Assembly (NCBI RefSeq): GCF_000429025.1
Contig: NZ_AUBB01000034.1
Coordinates: 22,195-86,194, forward strand
Reading direction: 5' to 3'
From: Actinospineispora spinosispora DSM 44797
GTDB taxonomy: Bacteria; Actinomycetota; Actinomycetes; Mycobacteriales; Pseudonocardiaceae
Length of the DNA: 64,000 nt
Shown here: positions 31,224 through 38,181 of the stretch, one piece after another
Position numbering within the stretch: the stretch's first letter is position 1
How the letters are laid out: each line of letters opens with the position of its first letter
Notes under the pieces: model-generated
Database searches by the model: none
What the model saw: the letters and a program-made list of their open reading frames with translations, nothing else
What the model was told of the DNA's origin: nothing
Made by a program: the position numbers and the translations under genes

Positions 31224-32030
31224 GTGCAGCAACCCCGCCTGGTCGCCTCCGATGTAGACGGCACGTTGTTGCCGCCCCACCCCAAGCCCACCGAGCGCAC
31301 GATCACCGCCGTCGCCAACGTCCTTGCGAGCGGCACGCCGTTCGTACTGGTCACCGGCCGTCCGCCGCGTTGGATTCCGCCGATCGCGCGGTACCTGCCG
31401 GGTGTGAAGACCGCCGTGTGCGCGAACGGCGCGGTGCTCTACGACATCGCCGAGGACCGGGTGCTGTCGGCGATCACGCTGAAGCCCGAGCAGCTGCGTG
31501 AGCTGTCCGCGATCGCCGAGCGCGCCGTGCCGGGTTCCTGGCTCGCCGTCGAATGGGTCGGTGAGCGGGCGGATGACGAGATCTCCATTCCGCGCATCGA
31601 GACCGGCCGCCGGCCCAACTGGACCGACGCCTACCGCGAGGTGCCCAGGGCGCAGATGGCGGAGTCTCCGGCGATCAAGCTGCTGATTCGTCACGACGAG
31701 CTGAACAGTGACCAAATCTTCGCCGCGCTCGCGCCGCACGTCGGCGAGGACGTGTCACTGACTTGGTCGGACCCGAGCGGCATGATTGAAGCCGCCGCCG
31801 CCGGGGTAACCAAGGCGACCGGGTTGGCCGAGGTCGCCGCGGCTGCGGGGGTGGACCAGGCGGACGTGATCGCCTTCGGGGACATGCCCAACGACCTGGA
31901 GATGTTGCAGTGGGTGGGGCACGGCGTGGCGATGGGCAACGCGCACCCGGCGATACTCGCGGTGGCCGACGAGGTGACCGCGCCGAACACGCAGGACGGC
32001 GTGGCGCTCGTGCTGGAACGCTGGTTCTGA
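31224..32030 (+). CDS. Cof-type HAD phosphatase
   Basis: A 268-aa haloacid dehalogenase superfamily hydrolase. Motif I is DVDGTLL (nucleophile Asp, about residue 9), motif II VTGRPP, motif III the lysine near KATGLAEV, and motif IV GDMPNDLEML; the C2 cap lies between. It probably dephosphorylates a sugar phosphate or cofactor. M. tuberculosis Rv3813c is the likely counterpart. It opens the cell-wall gene block but is not clearly part of an operon with the next gene. Confidence 0.9.
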   Translation: MQQPRLVASDVDGTLLPPHPKPTERTITAVANVLASGTPFVLVTGRPPRWIPPIARYLPGVKTAVCANGAVLYDIAEDRVLSAITLKPEQLRELSAIAERAVPGSWLAVEWVGERADDEISIPRIETGRRPNWTDAYREVPRAQMAESPAIKLLIRHDELNSDQIFAALAPHVGEDVSLTWSDPSGMIEAAAAGVTKATGLAEVAAAAGVDQADVIAFGDMPNDLEMLQWVGHGVAMGNAHPAILAVADEVTAPNTQDGVALVLERWF

Positions 32031-32127
32031 GCCGGGGCGAGGCCAGGCCGATTCGGTGCGCCGCGTAGCATCGGGCACCGCCTGACCCATCTTTTCGAGT
32101 CCGTATACAGCCTTGGAGGCGTCCGGA

Positions 32128-32727
32128 GTGGCCGATCCTCTGGCGGCGACCGTTCTGCTCGACCCCGGTGCCCAGAGTCAAGGGGCCCAGCGTGATCCGT
32201 CGCGTGCCGCGGAGACCAGGATTCTCGGCGCCGTGCAACAACGCCTGCGGCAGCCCGCCGTCGTGCGTACGGCCAGAGGCATGTCCCTCTTCGGTGAGCA
32301 CGCGGCAGGCTGGCTGGCGATCGGTGCCGTCGGCGCGATGGCCGACGGGTCCCGGCGCACGCGGTGGCTGTACTCGGCCGCCGGTGTCGCGCTCGCGCAC
32401 GGCGCGTCGATCGGGATCAAGCGGGTGGTGCGCAGGCCGCGGCCCGACGACCCGTCCGTAGCGGTGCTCGTCGGCACCCCCAGCAAGCTGAGCTTTCCCT
32501 CCTCGCACGCCAGCTCGACGACCGCGGCCGCCGTTCTCTACGGCGGGCTGCTCGGGCGGAAGCTGACCTCGGCCAAGCTGGTCGCCGCGGTGGTACCGCC
32601 GATGCTGCTGTCGAGGATGGTGCTGGGCGTCCACTTCCCGAGCGACGTCGCCGCCGGCTCCGCGCTGGGCGCCCTCGTCGGTGCGCTGGTCAAGCGCCGC
32701 ATAGCGAAGAAGCAGGGCCGATCGTGA
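32128..32727 (+). CDS. PAP2-type decaprenylphosphoryl-5-phosphoribose phosphatase
   Basis: A 199-aa membrane phosphatase with all three PAP2 motifs: KRVVRRPRP, SFPSSHAS and SRMVLGVHFPSD. By its pairing with the UbiA gene (as Rv3807c-Rv3806c) it should remove the 5'-phosphate of decaprenylphosphoryl-phosphoribose to give decaprenylphosphoryl-ribose for arabinan synthesis. GTG 32128 is preceded by GGAGG at good spacing; TTG 32113 is an alternative. The stop overlaps the UbiA start by 4 bp. Confidence 0.9.
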   Translation: MADPLAATVLLDPGAQSQGAQRDPSRAAETRILGAVQQRLRQPAVVRTARGMSLFGEHAAGWLAIGAVGAMADGSRRTRWLYSAAGVALAHGASIGIKRVVRRPRPDDPSVAVLVGTPSKLSFPSSHASSTTAAAVLYGGLLGRKLTSAKLVAAVVPPMLLSRMVLGVHFPSDVAAGSALGALVGALVKRRIAKKQGRS

Positions 32728-33662
32728 CCACGACCTCACCGTCCCCGTCCTCGTCGCCGCCCGCTCCGCCGGTGGAACCGGACCGTCGTCCGGTCGCCGT
32801 CGTCGGCGGCATGATCAAGGCGATCCGGCCCCGTCAGTGGGTCAAGAACGTCCTGGTGCTCGCCGCGCCGCTGGCCGGGGCCGACCTCGGTCACGCCAGC
32901 GTCATGGTCAAGGTGGCGCTGGCGTTCGTGGCGTTCTCCATGGCCGCCTCGGCGGTGTACCTGATCAACGACTCGGTCGACGTCGCCGAGGACCGGGCGC
33001 ACCCGGTCAAGCGGCACCGGCCGATCGCCGCCGGGCGGGTTCCGGTCGGGCTGGCCGTCGGGTTCGCGGTCGTGCTGTTCCTCGGCTCGCTCGCCGTGGC
33101 GTTCGCCGCGTCCGTTCCGCTGCTGATCGTCATCGCGGTGTACATCGCGGTGCAGCTGGGCTACTGCTTCGGGCTGAAGCACCAGCCGGTCATCGACATC
33201 TGCATCGTCGCGTCCGGCTTCCTCATCCGCGCCGTCGCCGGTGGCGCGGCCGCGAACATCCCGCTGTCGCAGTGGTTCCTGCTGACCGCCGGGTTCGGCT
33301 CGCTGTTCATGGTGGCCGGCAAGCGGTACGCGGAGTTCGTGCTGGCTGAGCGCACCGGAGCCAAGATCCGCCGGTCGCTGGAGCGGTACTCGGCGTCCTA
33401 CCTGCGGTTCGTCTGGACGCTGTCCGCGACCGTGCTGATCATGACCTACGCGTTCTGGGCGTTCGAGATCCGCGAGGCGCACCACAACTCGGTGTGGTCG
33501 GCGATCTCCATCGTCCCGTTCGTCGTCGCGGTGCTGCGGTACGCGGTGGACGTCGACGGCGGCAAGGGCGGCGAGCCCGAGGAGATCGCGCTCGGCGACC
33601 GGGTGCTGCAGGTGCTCGCGCTGCTGTGGCTCGCGGCGCTGTTCGTCGCTATTTACATCTGA
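32724..33662 (+). CDS. ubiA: Decaprenyl-phosphate phosphoribosyltransferase (UbiA family)
   Basis: Transfers phosphoribose from PRPP to decaprenyl phosphate (EC 2.4.2.45), the first committed step to the arabinose donor DPA. The 312-aa protein has a proline/serine-rich cytoplasmic tail (~1-25), about nine membrane helices, and the first UbiA Asp-rich motif NDSVDVAEDRAHPVKRHRP. Translationally coupled to the PAP2 phosphatase. The stop is followed by two further in-frame TGA codons spaced 15 bp apart. Confidence 0.93.
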   Translation: MTTTSPSPSSSPPAPPVEPDRRPVAVVGGMIKAIRPRQWVKNVLVLAAPLAGADLGHASVMVKVALAFVAFSMAASAVYLINDSVDVAEDRAHPVKRHRPIAAGRVPVGLAVGFAVVLFLGSLAVAFAASVPLLIVIAVYIAVQLGYCFGLKHQPVIDICIVASGFLIRAVAGGAAANIPLSQWFLLTAGFGSLFMVAGKRYAEFVLAERTGAKIRRSLERYSASYLRFVWTLSATVLIMTYAFWAFEIREAHHNSVWSAISIVPFVVAVLRYAVDVDGGKGGEPEEIALGDRVLQVLALLWLAALFVAIYI

Positions 33663-33715
33663 GCCATCTACATCTGAGCTGTTCACATCTGATCCTTCTA
33701 CAGAGCGGTAGACGC

Positions 33716-34318
33716 GTGGCCGATGCCGAAAGCACCCTCGACGGTTCCTACACCGAGCGCCTGAACAAGTTCCAGGGCGCGCGCTGGAAGCAGCTGCTCA
33801 ACGTCCAGGCGCCCTACCAGTGGAAGCTGCGCAAGCTGCTCGGCAACCGGGAGGTGCTCGACGTGGGCTGCGGCATCGGCCGCAACCTGGTCAGCCTCGG
33901 ACCGGGCAGCGTCGGCGTCGACCACAACGAGCACTCGGTGAAGCACTGCCGCGACCTCGGCATGACCGCCTACACGCCGGACGAGTTCTTCGCGTCCAAG
34001 CACGGTGGACCCGGGTCGTTCAACGGGCTGCTCGCGGCGCACCTGGTCGAGCACCTCGACCGGGAGACCGCGCTGCAGGTCGTCGGTTCGTACCTGCCGT
34101 CGCTGCGCCCCGGTTCGACCGTCGTGGTGATCACGCCGCAGGAGCTGGGCTACGCCAGCGACGCCACGCACGTGCGGTTCTGCGGGTTCGACGAGGTCGC
34201 CGAGCTGTGCACGACGCTGGGCCTGACCGTGCGCTCGCACGAGTCGTTCCCGTTCCCGCGCGCCGCGGGCAAGGCGTTCAAGTACAACGAGTTCGTCACC
34301 GTCGCCCAAACCCCGTGA
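33716..34318 (+). CDS. Class I SAM-dependent methyltransferase
   Basis: A 200-aa methyltransferase with SAM motif I VLDVGCGIGRN (about residues 45-55), motif II GVDHN and the LLAAHLVEHLD post-motif. The acceptor is unknown; position after ubiA in the cell-wall block suggests a glycan or lipid carrier. GTG 33716 was chosen since upstream sequence is the end of ubiA. Its TGA (34316-34318) lies in an isolated CCGTGAGTG half-arm of the palindrome family, 20 bp before a full element. Confidence 0.82.
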   Translation: MADAESTLDGSYTERLNKFQGARWKQLLNVQAPYQWKLRKLLGNREVLDVGCGIGRNLVSLGPGSVGVDHNEHSVKHCRDLGMTAYTPDEFFASKHGGPGSFNGLLAAHLVEHLDRETALQVVGSYLPSLRPGSTVVVITPQELGYASDATHVRFCGFDEVAELCTTLGLTVRSHESFPFPRAAGKAFKYNEFVTVAQTP

Positions 34319-34336
34319 GTGCAAGACCAGGCCACA

Positions 34337-34384
34337 CCTCGTGAGTGTTGAGTGTGGCTATAGCCACACTCAACACTCACGAGG
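34337..34384. repeat. CGTGAGTG-family palindrome, perfect 48 bp
   Basis: Perfect 48-bp palindrome, arms CCTCGTGAGTGTTGAGTGTG, centre GGCTATAGCC. It lies between the convergent methyltransferase and flippase genes, and the flippase stop codon (34379-34377) is inside the right arm. Confidence 0.92.
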
Positions 34385-35690
34385 TGAGCTGGGCCTCTGG
34401 GGTGGTTTCGGCGCTGGTGAGGGCTGAGCGCAGGCCCAGCAGCATCAGCACGGTCACCAGGGTCGGCGCCAGCACCTGCGCGGCGACCGCCGCCGCGAGC
34501 GGGCTGACCGGGGTGAACAGCACCGCGATGAACAGCACGGACGCGACCGTCCACGATGCCCCGGCGACCCGGTTGCGGCCCAGCGCCACGAGCGCCGGCT
34601 GTAGCACCGTCGCGGCCATCATCGCCACCGTGCTGATCCCGAGCAGCGCGGCGACCAGGCCGGACAGCTCGGTCGGCGCGTGGAAGAACACCTTCGACGC
34701 CCACGGCCCGAGCAGCCAGGCCAGCAGGATCCCGGGCAGCCCGACGGCGAGCACCGCGAGCAGCACGATCCGGATCTGGCGGCGCAGCGTCACGACGTCC
34801 CCGCGCTCGGCGGCCGCGGTCAGCGAGGGCAGCAGGAAAGCCTGCAGCGGACCGAACAGGAACACCGGGATGCGGGCCAGCATGAACAGCGCGGTGTAGC
34901 TGAACGCCAGCTCGGCGCCCGCCGGACCGACCCGGGAGGACAGCACTACGGGGCCCAGGTTCGCCACCGACAACGTCATCCCGGACGCCAGCGCCAGGAG
35001 GCTGACCGAACCCGCGAGCCGCCTCACCGGCACGCTGTGGTCCGCCGCCTCCGGCTGCACCAGCCGCCGCACCCCGGTACCACGCAGACCCGGCAGGACC
35101 AGCACGGCGGCGACCCCGCAACCCAGCGCGAAGGCGAACCCGAACCGGTCGGCGGTCGCCCAGCCGAACAGTGCGAGTGCGCAGCAGGGCAGCAGCCTGG
35201 CCAGGCCTTCGGCGGCGAGGCTCGCGCCGTACCAGCGGAACCGTCGCTGCCCGGCGAACAGGCCACGCAGCAGGTACACGGCGGCAGCGCCGAACACCGC
35301 GAGCACGGTCGCCGCGACCAGCGCCCAGTGCCCGCCGAACACGCGGGAGACGAGCAGCGGCGAGGCGAGCAACACGACGAGCGCGACCGCCACCCCGAGG
35401 CCAGCGCTCACCAGCGCCGCCGAACGCAACGCCGGAGCGGAGTCCCGGCCCACGGCCAGCTGCCCGCTCACCTCACGGTTGGTCTGCTGCTCGACGGCGA
35501 TGAAGATGCCCGGCCCGACGATCGCGGTGAGCAGGTACATCGAGCTGACCGCCGCGGAGTCCACGACGTCCAGTGAATGGCCGGCGAGCGCGAGCGCGGC
35601 GTACGCGGCGGCCCCGACGATCGCCAGCCCCCCACCGACAGGTGCAACGGTGGCGACCTGTGCGCGCAGCTGTCCAGTCCGCGTGACCAC
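34377..35690 (-). CDS. Polysaccharide/lipid flippase-like membrane protein (MOP superfamily)
   Basis: A 437-aa protein with about 12-14 hydrophobic segments and no soluble domain, resembling polysaccharide export (Wzx/MATE-like) transporters. It probably flips a lipid-linked glycan. GTG 35690 was chosen because TAGGGT (35703-35698, minus strand) lies 7 nt upstream. The last residues QLTS and stop come from the palindrome arm. It is divergent from a glycosyltransferase gene, consistent with a polysaccharide role; the exact substrate is unknown. Confidence 0.78.
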   Translation of the reverse strand: MVTRTGQLRAQVATVAPVGGGLAIVGAAAYAALALAGHSLDVVDSAAVSSMYLLTAIVGPGIFIAVEQQTNREVSGQLAVGRDSAPALRSAALVSAGLGVAVALVVLLASPLLVSRVFGGHWALVAATVLAVFGAAAVYLLRGLFAGQRRFRWYGASLAAEGLARLLPCCALALFGWATADRFGFAFALGCGVAAVLVLPGLRGTGVRRLVQPEAADHSVPVRRLAGSVSLLALASGMTLSVANLGPVVLSSRVGPAGAELAFSYTALFMLARIPVFLFGPLQAFLLPSLTAAAERGDVVTLRRQIRIVLLAVLAVGLPGILLAWLLGPWASKVFFHAPTELSGLVAALLGISTVAMMAATVLQPALVALGRNRVAGASWTVASVLFIAVLFTPVSPLAAAVAAQVLAPTLVTVLMLLGLRSALTSAETTPEAQLTS

Positions 35691-35697
35691 GCGCCGA

Positions 35698-35856
35698 ACC
35701 CTACGCTGGCACGTCATCCACCCGGCACGAACGTGGCTTTAGGGACGCTCAACGTCCCTAAAGCCACATTCGTGCCGCTTAGGTCGGCGGAGCCGTGCGG
35801 CTGAGGTCGGCGGGGCGGTGCCGGTGTCGGGTGGGGGTGACCGGGGCGACTATCCT
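35698..35856. promoter_or_regulatory. Divergent promoters flanking a second-family palindrome
   Basis: TAGGGT on the minus strand (35703-35698) is 7 nt before GTG 35690. TATCCT on the plus strand (35851-35856) is 6 nt before GTG 35863. The palindrome at 35724-35776 lies between them, upstream of both promoters. Confidence 0.5.
35724..35776. repeat. Second-family palindrome, copy 2 (intact)
   Basis: 53 bp with 24-bp arms and a CTCAA loop, one mismatch; left arm begins GGCACGAACGTGGCTTTAGG. It shares its arms with 27670-27718. Here it lies between two divergent genes, so it is not at a transcript end. Confidence 0.9.
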
Positions 35857-35862
35857 GCGGCC

Positions 35863-36903
35863 GTGCTGATCGACGTGATGGTGCCGGCGTTCGGCGACGA
35901 TGCCCTGGTACGCCACGCGATCATCAGCGTCCGCGAACAGAGTGACCCGCGCTGGCGCCTGACCATCATCGACGACGGCCCGGCGGCCGGCCGCGACGCC
36001 GGGCTGCGCCAGTGGCTCGACCTGATCGACGACCGGCGCATCCGGTATCACGCCAACGACGAGTGCCAGGGCATCAACCGCAACTTCCAACGCTGTGTCG
36101 ACGCCAGCGAGGCCGACCTGGTGGTGCTGCTCGGCGCGGACGACCGGCTGCTGCCGGACTTCGTCAGCCGGGTGCTCACGATGTCGCGGCGCTACCCGGA
36201 CGCGGCGTTCTTCCACACCGGCGCCCGGATCGTGGACAGCGAGGGCTCCCGGGTCGACCCGCTGGTCGACAAGGTCAAGCGCATCACGTCGATCCGGGCC
36301 ACCACCGGCCCGCGCGAGGTCGGCGGTGAGCAGCTCGCCACGTCACTGCTGCGCGGCAACTGGATGTACTTCCCGAGCGTCGTGTTCCGTCGCCGGTGGC
36401 TGGTCGAGCACGGTTTCCGGCCCGGCTACGACGTCGTCCAGGACCTCGACCTGTACCTGCGGATCCTGCTCGCCGGCGGCCGCGTCGTGCTGTTCGACCG
36501 GCCCGGCATCGAGTACCGCAGGCACGCGGCGAGCGTGTCGTCCGCCGCCGCTGACGACGGGTCCCGGTTCGACGAGGAACGCCGCTTCTTCAGCCGCGCC
36601 GTCGCCGACATGACCGAGGCCGGCTGGCCCAAGGCGGCGGCCGCCGCCCGCCGGCACCTGACCTCCCGCCTGCACGCACTGCAGAAGATCCCCGGTCTCG
36701 CACTCGCGGGCAACCGGGACACCGCCCGCACCATGCTGAGCAACGCGTTGAGCCCGTTACGGCCCGCGTCCGCGCTCCCCGAGGTCGTGGCTGTGCCGTC
36801 CGAGACTTGGACGTTGCCGCCGTGGCCGGCCGATCTCGACGAATCCACGGGCGCTGACCCCCGACGCCCCAGCCACCCGAACCACGGAGCACCCGCCCGA
36901 TGA
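35863..36903 (+). CDS. GT2-family glycosyltransferase
   Basis: A 346-aa GT-A fold enzyme with N-terminal VMVPAFGDDALVRHAI, the first Asp in LTIIDDG, the metal-binding LLGADDRLLP (about residue 91) and a C-terminal catalytic QDLDLYLRI. A basic, proline-rich tail follows. Donor and acceptor are unknown. GTG 35863 is favoured by TATCCT 6 nt upstream. The stop overlaps the start of the next GT2 gene (ATGA), so the two are coupled. Confidence 0.88.
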   Translation: MLIDVMVPAFGDDALVRHAIISVREQSDPRWRLTIIDDGPAAGRDAGLRQWLDLIDDRRIRYHANDECQGINRNFQRCVDASEADLVVLLGADDRLLPDFVSRVLTMSRRYPDAAFFHTGARIVDSEGSRVDPLVDKVKRITSIRATTGPREVGGEQLATSLLRGNWMYFPSVVFRRRWLVEHGFRPGYDVVQDLDLYLRILLAGGRVVLFDRPGIEYRRHAASVSSAAADDGSRFDEERRFFSRAVADMTEAGWPKAAAAARRHLTSRLHALQKIPGLALAGNRDTARTMLSNALSPLRPASALPEVVAVPSETWTLPPWPADLDESTGADPRRPSHPNHGAPAR

Positions 36904-38096
36904 CATCGATCCAGGCGCCGCACGCGATTTCCGAGGTGCAGCCGGACCAGCTGATCGAGCTGACCGTCGTGCTGCCCTGTCTGAACGAGGCCGAGACTCT
37001 CGCGGTGTGCATCGACAAGGCACGCGAGTCGCTGCGCACGCTCGGTCTCGTCGGTGAGGTCGTGGTGGCCGACAACGGCTCCACCGACGGCTCGCAGGAC
37101 ATCGCGCTCGCGCACGGCGCCCGCGTCGTCGACGTGCCCCGCCGCGGCTACGGTGCCGCGCTCATGGCGGGCATCACCGAGGCGCGCGGCGAGTTCGTGC
37201 TGATGGCCGACGCCGACGACAGCTACGCGCTCGACGACCTCGGCCCGTTCGTCGAGGCGCTGCGGGACGGCTGCGACCTGGTCATGGGCAACCGGTTCCG
37301 CGGCGGTATCGCGGCAGGCGCCATGCCGTTCCTGCACCGCTACCTGGGCAACCCGGTGCTGTCGATGCTGGGCAGGCTCTTCTTCCACATCCCGGTCAAG
37401 GACTTCCACTGCGGCATCCGCGCGTTCCGCCGCGACCGCGTCATGGAACTGGGCCTGCGCACGTCCGGCATGGAGTTCGCCAGCGAGATGGTGGTCCGCG
37501 CGTCGCTGGCCGAGCTGAAGATGTGCGAGGTCCCGACGACGCTGCGCCCCGACGGCCGCAGCCGCTCGCCGCACCTGCGCACCTGGCGGGACGGGTGGCG
37601 CCACCTGCGCTTCCTGCTCGCGTTCAGCCCGCGCTGGCTGCTGTACTACCCGTCGCTCGCGCTGCAGGGCATCGGGCTGCTCGGGCTGATCTGGCTGGCC
37701 GTCGGCCCGCACACGGTCGGCGGCATCGGGTTCGGCCTGCACAGCATGCTGGCCTGCGCCACGATGTTCGTCCTCGGCGTGCAGGGCCTGGGCCTGGCCA
37801 TGGTGGCCCGCTCCTACGCGGCCCATCTGGGGCTGTTGTCGCCCTCGTCCAGACTCATGCGGCTGGGGTCCAGATTCTCGCTGGAACGTGGCCTGGTCAT
37901 GGGCGGGCTGCTGTTCCTGCTGGGCGCCGCCTGCTTCATCGTCGCGCTGACCAGCTGGGGCGCGAGCGGTTTCGGCGCCCTGGACGTCATCGACACGATG
38001 CGCGTCCCGATCATCGGCATGGTCCTGACGGTCACGGGCTTCCAGATGATCATCGTCAGCTTCACCCTGAGCCTCACCCGCATCGGCGAGGACTAA
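36900..38096 (+). CDS. DPM1-like polyprenyl-phosphate glycosyltransferase
   Basis: A 398-aa protein with an N-terminal GT2 domain of the dolichol-phosphate mannose/glucose synthase type (VVLPCLNEAETLAVCI, VADNGSTDGS, LMADADDSY, KDFHCGIRAFRR) and four C-terminal membrane helices (~235-395). It should load a sugar onto a polyprenyl phosphate. The next gene encodes a GT-C protein like Rv3779, which uses polyprenyl-linked galactosamine, so this enzyme may make that donor, as Rv3631 does in M. tuberculosis; that is inference. Confidence 0.85.
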   Translation: MTSIQAPHAISEVQPDQLIELTVVLPCLNEAETLAVCIDKARESLRTLGLVGEVVVADNGSTDGSQDIALAHGARVVDVPRRGYGAALMAGITEARGEFVLMADADDSYALDDLGPFVEALRDGCDLVMGNRFRGGIAAGAMPFLHRYLGNPVLSMLGRLFFHIPVKDFHCGIRAFRRDRVMELGLRTSGMEFASEMVVRASLAELKMCEVPTTLRPDGRSRSPHLRTWRDGWRHLRFLLAFSPRWLLYYPSLALQGIGLLGLIWLAVGPHTVGGIGFGLHSMLACATMFVLGVQGLGLAMVARSYAAHLGLLSPSSRLMRLGSRFSLERGLVMGGLLFLLGAACFIVALTSWGASGFGALDVIDTMRVPIIGMVLTVTGFQMIIVSFTLSLTRIGED

Positions 38097-38099
38097 AAC

Positions 38100-38145
38100 C
38101 CCGTGAGTGGCGAGTGGTCCTATAGGACCACTCGCCACTCACGGG
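38100..38145. repeat. CGTGAGTG-family palindrome, perfect 46 bp
   Basis: Perfect palindrome, arms CCCGTGAGTGGCGAGTGGTC. It begins 3 bp after the stop of the DPM1-like gene (38094-38096) and precedes a co-directional gene, so here it would end one transcript without a convergent partner. Confidence 0.9.
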
Positions 38146-38181
38146 TCTTGAGCTGCGACGACGGTTGGTTAAGGCGCGTTA

